Source: 3107 sp965216225
GTDB lineage: Bacteria; Pseudomonadota; Alphaproteobacteria; Rhodobacterales; Rhodobacteraceae
Assembly (NCBI GenBank): GCA_965216225.1
Contig: CBDCFF010000029.1
Coordinates: 1 to 64,000, forward strand
DNA length: 64,000 nt
Reading direction: 5' to 3'
The translations under genes were made by a program, and so were the position numbers. Below the pieces are notes generated by a model. That model made no database searches. It was not told where the DNA came from and saw only the letters and a program-made list of their open reading frames with translations. Below, one piece after another: positions 8,767-18,364 of the stretch. Numbering within the stretch: the stretch's first letter is position 1; each line of letters opens with the position of its first letter.

Positions 8767-10680
8767 CAAGGCTCTGCGGGCTTTGTTTTTCCAGCTGTAT
8801 TCGCCGGTAAGCAAGATATGCGCCGATCCGAGCGGTGATATGTGCGCCAGGAGTTCCGGGGAACAATCCAGTCCGGCTCGTTTTCGCTGTGCGCCTGCCA
8901 ATCCCAGGTGCTTCGTGTTCCAGTAGATGATGATGGCGGCGAGGAGGTTCAGTCCGGCCATGCGATAATGCTGCGCTTCGGCAGTGCGGTCGCGGATTTC
9001 GCCCTGCCGACCGATGCGCAGAGCGTTTTTCAAGGCGTGATGCGCTTCGCCTTTGTTGAGGCCGACCTGGGCGCGGCGCTGCATATCGGCATCGAGCAAC
9101 CACTCGATGATGAAGATTGTTCGTTCGATCCGCCCGATTTCCCGCAAGGCCACAGCCAGTTCGTGCTGACGCGGACAGGCAGCGAATTTCTTCAGAAGCT
9201 GGCTGGGGGGCATGATACCTGCCGCCATGGTGGCCACCGCGCGCAGGACATCCGGCCAGTTCTGGACGATCAGGTCTTCCCTGATCTTACCACCGATCAA
9301 ACCACGCAGTTCTTTCGGGGCGGCAGCCGGGTCGAAGAGATGGAGGCGTTTTGATGGTAAATCGCGGATGCGCGGGATGAAGCGGTAGGAAAGCAGGGAT
9401 GTCACGGCAAAAACAAGATCGGTGACGCCGCCGGTGTCGGCGTATTGCTCTTTGATTTTGCGGCCCGTGTCATTCATCAGCAAGCCGTCCAGAATATATG
9501 GCGCCTCGTTTACCGTGGCTGGAATGTTCCGGGTCGCGAAGGGGCTGAACTGGTCGGACACATGCGTGTAGGCCTTCAGCCCTGGTTCGGAGCCGTATTT
9601 CGCATTGATGAGATTCATCGCCTCACCTTGTCGCGCAGCCGGGAAAAACCGGCCATCGCCTGAGGCCGTGGCGCCTCCTCCCCGGAACTCTGCCATTGGC
9701 AATTGAGATTGGGCAGAAATCACCATGGAAAGCGCCCGATTGATCGCGTCACTTTCAATGTACCAACTGGACAGGCGGGATAGTTGGAAGAAACTATGTG
9801 TGTTGGTTGCCTCGGCCATCTTGCTCAGGCCAGGATTCAGTCCCTCGGCCAGCAACACATTCAGTATTCCGATGCGATCCTTGCAGGGTGAGCCGGTGCG
9901 CAAATGCGTAAAGGCGTCTATGAAGCCCGTTTCGTTATCAACTTCTTGTAGGAGATCGGTAATTCGGATGGCGGGCAGCCGATGATAGAGATCAAGTACC
10001 AATTCGTCGGCTTCCTTTGGCGCCGCTGAGCCAGGGCGGCCAATCTTGAGCACACCATTTTCAATAGAGCCGCCGGGGATCGCCCCGGTTCTGGCAGCTT
10101 TGGCCAAGCGCTCAAGCCCATCTGCCAGCCGCGCTTTGCGATCCGCAATCCAGGCTTCCGGCTCGAAAGGCGCCGTTGATCCGGGTGTTGCTTTCGCCGC
10201 TTCAATCAGTACCAAGGCCTGCTTCAAATCAGCATATCGCCGGGAATGAGCCAGCCAGATATCGCCTGACCGAAATGCGTCACGCAGATGGAACAACACC
10301 GCTATTTCCCACAACCGGTGCTTGTCCTCGTTACAGGCGTTGAGATGGCGATGCCATTTTGATCCGCGTCGTAGAAAGCCGATAGGCTGAAGATCGCTAT
10401 TCTGATTACTCTCGATGATGGTTGCTGCCGCAATCAACGGTTCAGCAACCGGAGTTGCGTGTATCTCAAGCGCGCGCAGCATACGCGGCACATATCGCCG
10501 GAACCGATGAAAGCCCTGTATAACATGGCTCAGAGGGTCAGCGGCCATTGTATCGGTCAGTTCGGTGGCAGTGGCCACAAGGCCTTCGAGCTGATGCCAC
10601 CCACAAGCTGTTTCTGTCGCTACGTCAAGTGATGCGCCATCCCCCCTGGCTTCCGGAAGGGCAGCACCCGGAGATTTGAA
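8764..10680 (-). pseudogene. tnpA: Tn3-family transposase TnpA, C-terminal two thirds
   Basis: The frame enters at 10680 (SPGAALPEARG...) and ends at 8764, giving about 638 residues of the Tn3-type DDE transposase core. The N-terminal third lies at 13210-14205. Between them is IS256-2, flanked by the 9-bp duplication AGATTTGAA. Removing the IS and one duplication rejoins LRSFKS with PGAALPE in frame, restoring a protein of about 970 residues, normal for the family. Conserved segments include YNTKHLG (here YWNTKHLG) and the C-terminal GEYSWKNKARRAL. Inactive as it stands. Confidence 0.9.
10672..10680. repeat. 9-bp target duplication of IS256-2, left
   Basis: AGATTTGAA at 10672-10680 is repeated at 13210-13218, directly outside the two IS256 termini. 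The 9-bp length fits the 8-9 bp duplications of the IS256 family and proves simple insertion into tnpA. Confidence 0.9.
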
Positions 10681-10711
10681 GAGCTATGCCCGAAAGTTGG
10701 TGATGGTGTGA

Positions 10712-11603
10712 TCAGGCGGCGTGGTGAATTTGCTTGATCCCGTCTGTGAACTCAACCCCTTCAATGATCTCTGGCATGCGGTTGGCGCCGTCGAGCTTTC
10801 GCCACTTGGCCTGCGCTGACATCATCAGCTTGAATGCCATGGCCAACCCGGTCTTGCGGCTCAGGCAGCCTTTGGTTTTGCCGGTGCGGTGGCGGACGGT
10901 GGCGAAGGTGCTCTCGATCGGGTTCGTGGTTCGGATGTGCTTCCAGTGCTCAGCAGGGAAGCCGTAGAAGGAGAGCAGCACAGCCCGGTCTTTGGTCAGT
11001 TTCCCAACCGCCTTGTCATATTTCGCGCCACAGGTTTCCACGAAGAAATCGAAGGCGGCCCCGGCTTCGGTCTTCGTTTCCGCCTGCCAGATATCATGCA
11101 GGTGGCCCTTGGCTTTGGCCTGCACCGATTTGGGCATGGCATTGAGAACGTTTCCGGTCTTGTGAACCCAGCACCGTTGTTCCCGGGTGCTGCCGAAGAC
11201 TTCGCGCAGCGCCGCCCAGAACCCCAAGGCACCGTCGCCAATGGCCAGATCGGGGGCGTGGGACAGCCCGCGACGCTTGAGATCGAGCAGCAACTCGCGC
11301 CAACTCTGCGTGCTTTCACGGTAGCCGTCGGTGAGGCCCAGAACCTCCTTGCGGCCCTACTCATCCGCGCCGATCAGCACCAGAACGCATTGTTTCTGCT
11401 CTTCCATACGCGGTTGGAAATAGACACCATCGGCCCAGACATGGACGAAACGCCGGGCACTGAGATCGCGGCGCTGCCAGCGTTCATACTCCGCCCCCCA
11501 GTCCGCTTTCAATCGCGAGATGGTGCTCGATGAAAGCCCTGCCGCGTTCGGCCCCAACAGCGCCCCAAGAGCCTCCTGGAAGTCGCCCGTGGAAATGCCC
11601 TTG
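10712..11603 (-). pseudogene. IS256 transposase copy 2, C-terminal part
   Basis: Nearly identical to copy 1 from GISTGDFQEALGALL to the C-terminus. The frame is broken near 11357, where GCCCTACTC replaces GCCCCACTC and turns the DEWGRKEVLG segment into a stop. The N-terminal part is at 12756-13114 beyond the IS110. Non-functional twice over. Confidence 0.88.
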
Positions 11604-11822
11604 TCTATTGGATTTCCCAGGCATTCGTATCCGTGCGATACGGATGCCACCCCTCGGGCCGCTGCAGCGGCCCGAGGGGTGGCGGGGGATGGATCGATGA
11701 TGCCCTGGTCTTTGAGGACCGTTCTCAAGATGGATCACCCCCGCCCTTTCGAAAGACCCGAACAGATAGTGGAGGAGGGAACACCCCTGCCTCGTATGAC
11801 AAGAACGGGAGACGAAAAGGTC
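11604..11822 (+). ncRNA. Candidate bridge-RNA region of the IS110 element
   Basis: IS110 elements encode a structured guide (bridge) RNA in a non-coding end; in the IS621 type it lies upstream of the transposase. This 219-bp left end is strongly structured. It has a 38-bp perfect palindrome at 11646-11683 centred on CTGCAG. A second pairing joins GGCGGGGGAT near 11681 with ATCACCCCCGCC near 11734, and a smaller hairpin lies near 11625-11645. The RNA itself is inferred from family knowledge plus position and folding. Confidence 0.5.
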
Positions 11823-12738
11823 ATGAATGATACCATCGGCATCGACATCTCGAAAGATCATCTCGACACCCATCGCCTGAGCGATGGCAAGGCGAAACGC
11901 TTCACCAACGACCGGACAGGACTGAAGACGCTGAAGAACTGGATCGGCCCGCAGTGCTGCCGCGTCGTCTACGAGCCTGCAGGACGCTATCATCGCGATC
12001 TGGAGGCCCGCCTTTCAAAGACGGCTCACGCCATGGTCAAGGTGAACCCCAAACGCGCCCGCCGCTTCGCCGAAGCGGTCGGCCAGTCCGCCAAAACTGA
12101 CCGGATCGATGCGGAACTGCTGGCCCGCATGGGGGCGATGCTTGACCTGAAGGCTTCACCGTTGCGCGATGAACCCATGAACGATCTGCGGGAGGTGCAT
12201 GTCGCCCGGAGCGCTCTCATCAAGGACCAGACTGCCTGCCGGAACCGGCTCTGCGGTGCGCGCAACACACTCGTCAAGGCGCAACTGAAAACCAGGATGC
12301 GCCAGATTGCAAAGCAACTTGCCCAACTCGATGCCGAGTTGAAGAAGCGTATCTGCGAGGATGCAAAGCTTGCCAGACAGTTCGAGATCCTGCGGTCGAT
12401 CCCCTGCCGTCGCAATACTCATCGAAATGCCGGAGATCGGAACCTTGACGCCCAAGCAGGCCGCCGCGCTTGCGGGCCTGGCTCCCTTCGTGCGCAAGTC
12501 CGGCAAATGGACAGCCAGAGCGAAAATCGGAGGCGGACGAGCCGGGCTTCGCCAGGCGCTCTACATGCCCGCCCTCGTCGCAGCGCGCTGCAATTCCCAA
12601 CTCACCTGCGTCTACAAGGCTTTGCGTCAAAAGGGCAAGAAAGCCAAGGTCGCCCTTGTGGCAATCATGCGCAAGCTCATCATCCTCGCAAATACCTTGA
12701 TCCGCGAAAACCGCCAGTGGTCCAAAATCAAACCTTGA
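11823..12738 (+). pseudogene. IS110-family transposase, frameshifted
   Basis: Starts at ATG 11823 with the RuvC-like motif TIGIDISKDHLDTH and continues through KTDRIDAELLARM and the coiled middle. Near 12400 the conserved helix-hairpin-helix region is damaged: the frame reads RSIPCRRNTH, and the expected AILIEMPEIGTL appears in another frame. That indicates a small deletion plus frameshift. The second frame holds PEIGTLTPKQAAALAGLAPF and GGGRAGLRQALYMPAL, with the conserved Ser-type region, to 12738. Probably dead, unless the shift is programmed, which is not usual for IS110. Confidence 0.82.
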
Positions 12739-12755
12739 CCAAGACAGATATCTTG

Positions 12756-13114
12756 AGATAGAGCCACGGCAGCAGTTCCTTGATCGATCTGGTCTTGCGC
12801 AGCCAGGGCGGCAAGATCGACGAGGCGAAACGGATCTTTTCGTCCACATTGCCCCGGTCCCGCACCCGCGGCGCCTTCACTGCTATCGGGCCGATGCCGG
12901 TCATAACCTCGCGCTCGGGCAGATGACCATGGCGCACCAGCCGCGCACGGCCGTCGTCCGTCACCTCGCGGGCATGGGCGGCGAGGAGCGTGGCCAATTC
13001 CGCTTCCACCGCCTGTTTGAGCAGTTGGCGCGCGCCGGTTTGCAGGATGTCGGTCAGCGGGTCAGACGAAAATCCCGATGGACCGGGCAACGGCGTGATG
13101 GTAGACTTCGTCAT
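12756..13114 (-). pseudogene. IS256 transposase copy 2, N-terminal part
   Basis: Starts at ATG 13114 (MTKSTITPLPGPSGF) and runs to LLPWLYLK, where IS110 interrupts it. It shows the true N-terminus that is missing from copy 1. GAAAAGGATAT upstream provides the ribosome binding site. Confidence 0.88.
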
Positions 13115-13209
13115 GTGGCATATCCTTTTCTCTGCTGAGAATTGCGGCGTGTGAACAACGCCATGATATGCCGCCAATCAGCGCCATCACCAACTTTCGG
13201 CTATAACTC

Positions 13210-14205
13210 AGATTTGAACGAGCGCAGCGTGTCATGAAGTGCCGACTTTGCATCCGCTACCCGAGCATCACGGATTTTCCTGGCATCGCGCCAGGTCTTC
13301 CCAACAATCCGATCATGGGTTTCGACGACCGCATCGGCAATGGCCGCCTGCCATTCCACCGCACAGACGGCAAGAATAGCGAGCCGCCGGTCGCTGCCGA
13401 TGTCGCGCAGCCCGTCGGCAAAATACCGTTCACCCTGGTGACGCAGCCGCGTGATCCGGTGTGGGGGTATGTCGTTCAGGATGTCGGGCGAAAGCCCCGG
13501 CTCCTGCAAATACTCCAGGCGATCCAGAAGGCGACAGGCACTCGCTGAATTTTTGCCCACCTCGTATTGGCGAAGCCAAACAAACCGGCTGACAGTGCCA
13601 TCGACCAATTCTGCCGGCAGATTATCCAGCCGCTCTCTCATCTCATTGCCGAGCCGATCCACGATCCGGCTTTCTATCCGACGCTCGGCAGTAACAAGAG
13701 CATCAGCACAAAGCCGTTCGATTACAGACACACCCGGCAAGATCGTTTGGGTGCGGCGGCATTCCTCGACAAACTGCCGCGCCAAATCCTTGTTGGAGCG
13801 GGCCGTCTCAGCCTCGCATTCGAGCCACGCCCTCAAATCGCGGGCACCCCGACCAGAGAACATCTTGTATCCATAGATGTCGCGCAGATCGGCAAGATGT
13901 CTGCGCCGGGTGGCATCGGTTTCAGCGTAGCAGGAGAGGTCATCAGGATTTTCGCCTGGCTGAGCGGCGATAAACCGGCTGACCTCCAACGGGATGGTTT
14001 CGCCCGGATTGAGTAACCGCCCAGGGTACCGAAAGGCACAGAGCTGAAGCGTAAACCCTAATCGATTGCGGGCATGCCGACGGGTGCGGATATGATCGAT
14101 GTCATCGTCAGCCAAAATATAGTGATGCAAGATTGTAGCTTGGTCAGTGGGTAGATCGAAAAGAGCCGAACGCTGACGTTCGGTCAAAATAGATCGTCCT
14201 GGCAT
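13210..14205 (-). pseudogene. tnpA: Tn3-family transposase TnpA, N-terminal third
   Basis: Starts at ATG 14205 (MPGRSILTERQRSALFDLP), the typical start of Tn3-family TnpA (DUF4158 region), and stays in frame to SFKS at the IS256 insertion. A stop created inside the IS terminus ends it. See the C-terminal part at 8764-10680. Transcribed divergently from tnpR. Confidence 0.9.
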
Positions 14206-14299
14206 GTTGAACTGTCCTTGTTATTCAGTAGTCTGTTCGGGACAAAGTCCGCACCAGCAAAATCAACAACTTGCAAGGTAAAATTCCGAGAGGGTTCAA
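14206..14299. promoter_or_regulatory. tnpA-tnpR intergenic region, candidate res site
   Basis: 94 bp between divergent tnpA and tnpR, where Tn3 transposons keep the recombination site res and both promoters. It contains TGTTCGGGACAAAGTCCG, a partial inverted repeat of the kind bound by resolvases. It is shorter than the roughly 120-bp res of Tn3. Confidence 0.45.
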
Positions 14300-14912
14300 T
14301 TGGGACAGCGCGCCGCCATCCATGCCAGGGTTTCTACGTCTGACCAATCCTGCGAACGGCAGGTGTCGGAGCTGATCGAATTCGCCGAGCGTGGCGGCTA
14401 CGAGATTGTGGAGATTTTCAAAGAAACCGCCTCTGGCGCCAAGGCGAACCGGGCTGAGCGCGGCAAGATCATAGACCTGGCACAAGCTCGAAAGGTCGAC
14501 GCTGTTCTTGTATCCGAGCTCAGCCGGTGGGGGCGTTCGACTCAAGATCTTCTGGACACGCTGAACAGGCTGGCCGGTTGGAAAGTCTCAGTCGTTGCCA
14601 TGAGCGGCATGACCTTCGAACTGAACACGCCGCACGGGCGTATGATGGCAACCATGCTTGCCGGGATCGCCCAGTTCGAACGCGACCTTCTCGGTGAGCG
14701 CGTCAAATCTGGGCTCGCTGCGGCCAGAGCTCGCGGAAAGAAGCTTGGCCGTCAACCCGGTCAACGCCCGAAATCGGACAAACTCGCACCGAAGGTCATT
14801 CAGGCCGTTGCCGAAGGTCGCTCTTACCGGTGGATCGCCCGCGACCTCGGTATCAGCAAAAATACCGTGCTCGACATCATGAAACGTTATCGAGAGGCCG
14901 CCCACGGTGTTT
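14300..14912 (+). pseudogene. tnpR: Tn3-type serine resolvase TnpR, 3' end cut by IS3
   Basis: The start is TTG at 14300, supported by GAGAGGG six bases upstream. The N-terminal catalytic domain starts QRAAIHARVSTSDQ, with the nucleophile Ser in RVSTSDQ. It includes ELSRWGRSTQDLL and GMMATMLAGIAQFERDL-type motifs, and a C-terminal helix-turn-helix (RWIARDLGISKNTVLDIMKRY). The reading frame then enters the IS3 terminus at about 14913, and about 35 foreign residues follow. Only the last few native residues seem lost, so resolvase activity might persist. Confidence 0.8.
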
Positions 14913-14935
14913 GTCAAAGATGTTGTCCACCGATT

Positions 14936-15997
14936 TTATGCGGCGTCTCTGATTTCAGGGACGCTGGTTTCGCGTTCCGGGTTGAGCCAGACGGGTCCGG
15001 CGGGTTGCCAGTTTCGGGTTTTGCCTGACCAGCGCTGGGGGTTTTGCGCACGCGCAATTGCATAGAGACTGGCGCGGTTTGCGAGCGTTGCGCGATCGAA
15101 GCCAGCGTGGCGGGCTTCTGGTGTGACGAAGCGGATGGCGCTGTGCAGGTGCTCGCTGTTATACCAACTGGCGAAGGATTTCACCCAAGCCTGGGCGTCA
15201 GCTTTGGTGGCAAACCCCTTGGTCGGCCATTGCGGGCGGTATTTGCAAGTTCGGAACAGAGCCTCCGAGAAGGGATTGTCGTTGCTGACGCGCGGACGGC
15301 TGTAGGATGCGGTGATGCCAAGTTTCTCCATTGTCACCTTCATGGTCGCACCCTTCATCGGGCTGCCGTTGTCGGCATGCAAAACCAGTGGGTGTGCGAT
15401 GCATCCTTCGGCCATAACCGCCTGCCGGATAAGCATCGCTGCCAGATCGGCGCTCTCGCGTTCATGAACTTCCCATCCAGCGATCTTGCGGCTGAAGATG
15501 TCCACAATCAGGTATAGGTAGAAGAACATGCCCGCGACGGGTCCGGGCATCCACGTGATATCCCAGGTCCAGACTTCACAGGGCGCGCTGGCCTTGTAGC
15601 TGGTGGGTGGTTTGCGCCGGACCGGCGGCTTGGTGCGGCCCCGGTGCTGCTGCTGTCCATCTGCGCGCAAGATGCGGTAAAAGCTGGACTCGGATGCCAG
15701 ATACCGCCCCTGATCGGCCAGCTTCGGCACGATCTGGCTTGGCGGAAGGCTGGCAAATTCCGTTGAATTACAGACTTCCAGCACGGCCGCGCGTTCCTCT
15801 GCGCTCAGCTTGTTGGCCGGATCCGGGCGTAGCACAAGAGGGCGCTGATCGGGCTGAACCTCGCCGTGTTTTGTCCAGCGCCGCAAGGTGCGATCACTGA
15901 TTTCAAGCTCGGCACAGGCTTTGGAGCGCCGCGCGCCTGCAGTGATGGCCTCATTGATCAGAGCAACGGCAGTTTGGCGATGTGGGGTGCTGATCAT
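14936..15997 (-). CDS. IS3-family transposase OrfB (rve integrase core)
   Basis: 353 residues. An N-terminal helix-turn-helix (SKACAELEISDRTLRRW) is followed by the integrase core. Catalytic residues: WTWDITWMPG (Asp), VLHADNGSPMKG (Asp) and NPFSEALFRTCKY (Glu, 35 residues on). Its ATG overlaps the orfA stop as ATGA (15994-15997), allowing translational coupling or frameshift fusion. Full length and intact. Confidence 0.93.
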   Translation of the reverse strand: MISTPHRQTAVALINEAITAGARRSKACAELEISDRTLRRWTKHGEVQPDQRPLVLRPDPANKLSAEERAAVLEVCNSTEFASLPPSQIVPKLADQGRYLASESSFYRILRADGQQQHRGRTKPPVRRKPPTSYKASAPCEVWTWDITWMPGPVAGMFFYLYLIVDIFSRKIAGWEVHERESADLAAMLIRQAVMAEGCIAHPLVLHADNGSPMKGATMKVTMEKLGITASYSRPRVSNDNPFSEALFRTCKYRPQWPTKGFATKADAQAWVKSFASWYNSEHLHSAIRFVTPEARHAGFDRATLANRASLYAIARAQNPQRWSGKTRNWQPAGPVWLNPERETSVPEIRDAA

Positions 15998-16488
15998 GCG
16001 TCCTCTCCGTCCCCCCAGATCGCTGCCGCCTTTTTTCGCAGAACGAGCAGCGCTGCCGTTTCGGCCAATGCGCGGTCTTTGCGGGCTAATTCCCGCTCCA
16101 GGTCTTTGACCCGCTTTTTTTCTTCCTTGGTCGCCCGCCCGAGACGTGCCGTGCTGGCACGGTCCCAGTCATTCGCCTGCTCGCAAGCGGATCGCCACGC
16201 CGCAATCTGCGCTGGAAAAAGCCCACGCTTGCGGCAGTATTCGCCAAGATCGGCTTCGTTCAAGGCCGCCGCTTCCATAACCGCCGCGAACTTGTCTCGC
16301 GAAGACCAACCCTCGGGACCTGCGTCAGCGTCAGGCAGAAGCTGCCCCTTGCCCCGCGCTTGCGCGCGCCATTTGTGCAGCGTCGCCTCGGAAATCCCTT
16401 CCTCCTGCGACAAATGGCGAATGGCCATGTTGTTCGGCGGTAGCATCCGCCTCAGCACAGCCGCCTTGCGTTCCAGTGAATATCCCAA
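15994..16488 (-). CDS. IS3-family OrfA, helix-turn-helix protein
   Basis: 164 residues, long for an OrfA. Helix-turn-helix HLSQEEGISEATLHKWRAQAR at about residues 25-45, then a second HTH-like stretch. A C-terminal coiled coil follows (EEKKRVKDLERELARKDRALAETAALLVL), the leucine-zipper-like segment used for multimerization in IS3 elements. It lies directly upstream of orfB. Confidence 0.9.
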   Translation of the reverse strand: MGYSLERKAAVLRRMLPPNNMAIRHLSQEEGISEATLHKWRAQARGKGQLLPDADAGPEGWSSRDKFAAVMEAAALNEADLGEYCRKRGLFPAQIAAWRSACEQANDWDRASTARLGRATKEEKKRVKDLERELARKDRALAETAALLVLRKKAAAIWGDGEDA

Positions 16489-16556
16489 ATCATCGTCCTA
16501 TCCCGCCCACCTGAGAAATAGAGGAAAAGTAGAGCAGCGGACAACATCCCTGACAC

Positions 16557-16710
16557 AGGGGGCCCAAGACCAGCAGCCCTATCTGCGCATTCAGGATCGA
16601 GCCTGCTTTGCACCCACGAGAAAACAGTCGACAATCTCTTTCAATTCCAGTTTTTCACCACTGGAACCGAACAAGTGGTGATAAAGCACCGATCCTGCCA
16701 GAATTCGCGC
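16557..16710. other. Unassigned stretch inside the Tn3 unit
   Basis: About 150 bp between the IS3 right end and the second tnpA fragment. No gene, repeat or IS end was recognised. It could be an old passenger or the original sequence beyond tnpR. Confidence 0.4.
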
Positions 16711-17065
16711 GGCAAGCAGCATCGAGTGGTTGCTCGATGCCGATATGCAGCGCCGCGCCCAGGTCGGCCTCAACAAAGGCGAAGCGCATCACGCCTTGAA
16801 AAACGCTCTGCGCATCGGTCGGCAGGGCGAAATCCGCGACCGCACTGCCGAAGCGCAGCATTATCGCATGGCCGGACTGAACCTCCTCGCCGCCATCATC
16901 ATCTACTGGAACACGAAGCACCCGGGATTGGCAGGCGCACAGCGAAAACGAGCCGGACTGGATTGTTCCCCGGAACTCCTGGCGCACATATCACCGCTCG
17001 GATCGGCGCATATCTTGCTTACGGGCGAATACAGGCGGAAAAACAAAGCCCGCAGAGCCTTGTGA
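16711..17065 (+). pseudogene. Tn3-family TnpA, second C-terminal fragment in opposite orientation
   Basis: Matches the last roughly 115 residues of the tnpA at 8764-9117 almost exactly (IEWLLDADMQRRAQVG ... KNKARRAL) but on the plus strand, followed directly by the right terminal repeat. Differences such as YRRKNKARRAL against YSWKNKARRAL show it is a diverged second copy. It gives the unit long inverted ends. Confidence 0.88.
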
Positions 17066-17098
17066 TACGATCATGCACCCTAACGGAATCTACCCCTA
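17065..17098 (-). repeat. Tn3-family terminal inverted repeat, right
   Basis: Complement of the left end, finishing ...CTAACGGAATCTACCCC at 17098. Immediately outside begins the interior of an IS256-type transposase gene (YIALGVSRDG), so the transposon landed in that IS. Confidence 0.85.
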
Positions 17099-17764
17099 CA
17101 TCGCCTTGGGCGTCAGCCGGGACGGCGTGCGCGAGGTCCTGGGCCTGTGGATCGCTGATAACGAGGGGGCCAAATTCTGGTTGTCGGTGATGAACGAACT
17201 GAAGAACCGAGGTGTCCAAGACATCCTGATCGCCGTCGTCGACGGGTTCAAGGGCTTCCCGGAGGCGATCACCGCCGCCTTCCCGGACACCGCGGTCCAG
17301 ACCTGCATCGTGCATCTGGTGCGTCACTCCCTGAACTTCTGCGCCTGGAAGGGCCGCAAGGGAGTGGCCACCGATCTGCGCCGCATTTACAGCACGCCAA
17401 CCGCTGATCAGGTCGCCGCCGAACTGGACGCGTTCGAGGAAAAATGGGCCGGGAAGTATGCCTCGATCGCCCCGGCATGGCGGCGGGCATGGCAGGAGGT
17501 GATCCCGTTCTTCACCTTCGATCCGGCGATCCGGCGATCCGCAGGATCATCCACACCACGAACGCGATCGAGAGCCTGAACCGCGTGATCCGCAAATCCA
17601 TCAGGACGCGCGGCTTGTTCCCGACCGAAGAAGCGGCCACGAAGCTGATCTGTCCAACAATACGGAACTTCGACAAAGGCGGCAGGAATATCCGGGAATG
17701 GTTTGCTGCCCGCAACCGGGAGCTATCATATTCGAGGAGCGCTTCAATGCGTGACCGTATCTGA
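17099..17764 (+). pseudogene. IS256-family transposase relic, different lineage from copies 1-3
   Basis: Begins mid-protein at YIALGVSRDGVREVLGLW directly after the Tn3 end. It contains AVVDGFKGFPEAI (catalytic Asp segment) and TTNAIESLNRVIRKS (catalytic Glu). A tandem GATCCGGC repeat near 17520 shifts the frame, and a second shift near 17720 breaks the conserved EERFNA-type C-terminus. The N-terminal third is absent. Clearly inactive. Confidence 0.85.
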
Positions 17765-17884
17765 AACCCCCATCGGCCAGTCCAGATACACAGAATTCAG
17801 GACACTCCCCGCCCGGACAGGCCTCAAAATTGGCAGAGCAACTTATGCGGTTACACCCACAATGCAGTTCGCCACCACTACATG

Positions 17885-18364
17885 TTATCGGAGCACATCA
17901 GTTAGCGGCTTTCCGCATGAGATCAACCGTACATATTCAGCATGATTGTGAAACCGGATTTGGTTGCATTGCTTTTTCAGCTTTGTTCTTTCGGCTTTAT
18001 GTGCGTTATTGGATACGACAACGGGCCTGAACTTGATGATTGTATTTTGGGGAACGAGATACTCACCAGCACCAGCACCAGCACCAGCCTTAAGCTGTTC
18101 TACAACGCTATGGGCATCAAAGTTGCTGCGTTTCAGTTCCAGCGGCACGATCCAGTTTGGATTGTTGTTTTTTCCGTCAGAAACAAACAAATAATCGCAG
18201 CGCCTCTGATGCTTCCCAAGCGGGGAGCCAGGTTTGTCGAAGTCGATAATCAATTTGCTTATCGGCGCGTTTTTCATTGATACCTTGCAGCCACTCTTTC
18301 GCATATTCATTACAAGGCATCTCTGATCGATTTTACTGCGAACCTTCTTCACCAAACCCGTCAT
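17885..18364 (-). CDS. Small PD-(D/E)XK-nuclease-like partner protein
   Basis: 159 residues, starting at an ATG that overlaps the stop of the upstream ATPase gene by 4 bp (ATGA), so the two are translationally coupled. I do not recognise the family by name. It contains RCDYLFVSD with Asp57, followed about 20 residues later by VPLELKRS with Glu76 and Lys78. That is the spacing of a PD-(D/E)XK nuclease core: acidic residue, then E-x-K on the next strand. Conserved-looking basic and glutamine residues (VVEQLKAG) follow, as in many such nucleases. Residues 93-100 are (AG)4, encoded by four hexanucleotide repeats. The nuclease function is inferred. Confidence 0.65.
   Translation of the reverse strand: MTGLVKKVRSKIDQRCLVMNMRKSGCKVSMKNAPISKLIIDFDKPGSPLGKHQRRCDYLFVSDGKNNNPNWIVPLELKRSNFDAHSVVEQLKAGAGAGAGEYLVPQNTIIKFRPVVVSNNAHKAERTKLKKQCNQIRFHNHAEYVRLISCGKPLTDVLR
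18064..18087 (-). repeat. Hexanucleotide tandem repeat inside the nuclease-like gene
   Basis: Four perfect CACCAG units on the plus strand, encoding Ala-Gly pairs in the minus-strand gene. Unit gain or loss keeps the frame and would change the length of a flexible linker. Confidence 0.85.

Larger units (their letters stand above)
11604..12755 (+). mobile_element. IS110-family element inside IS256 copy 2
   Basis: 1,152 bp inserted after CTTG in the IS256 transposase gene. CTTG occurs at 11600-11603 and again at 12752-12755, compared with a single CTTG in the uninterrupted copy 1. There are no long terminal inverted repeats, as usual for IS110. A 219-bp structured non-coding left end precedes the transposase gene. 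Confidence 0.85.
10681..13209 (-). mobile_element. IS256-family element, copy 2, interrupted by IS110
   Basis: The termini are GAGCTATGCCCGAAAGTTGG at 10681 and its near-complement ending at 13209. Flanking 9-bp duplications are present. The IS110 element occupies 11604-12755, leaving 1.38 kb of IS256 sequence. It is inserted in the Tn3 tnpA gene. Confidence 0.92.
14913..16556 (-). mobile_element. IS3-family element
   Basis: The ends are TGTCAAAGATGTTGTCC at 14913 and the complement of TGTCAGGGATGTTGTCC ending near 16556. It encodes OrfA and OrfB on the minus strand with a 4-bp overlap. It interrupts tnpR of the Tn3 unit. Confidence 0.87.
8733..17098. mobile_element. Tn3-family transposon, heavily interrupted
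   Basis: The outer ends are inverted copies of GGGGTAGATTCCGTTAGGG, starting at 8733 on the plus strand and ending at 17098 on the minus strand. Inside are tnpA (minus, split by IS256-2), a divergent tnpR (plus, cut by IS3), and a second inverted copy of the tnpA 3' end at 16711-17065 next to the right terminus. About 390 bp at each end are thus inverted copies of each other. The right end is inserted in an IS256-type transposase gene. No 5-bp target duplication could be matched. Confidence 0.82.
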
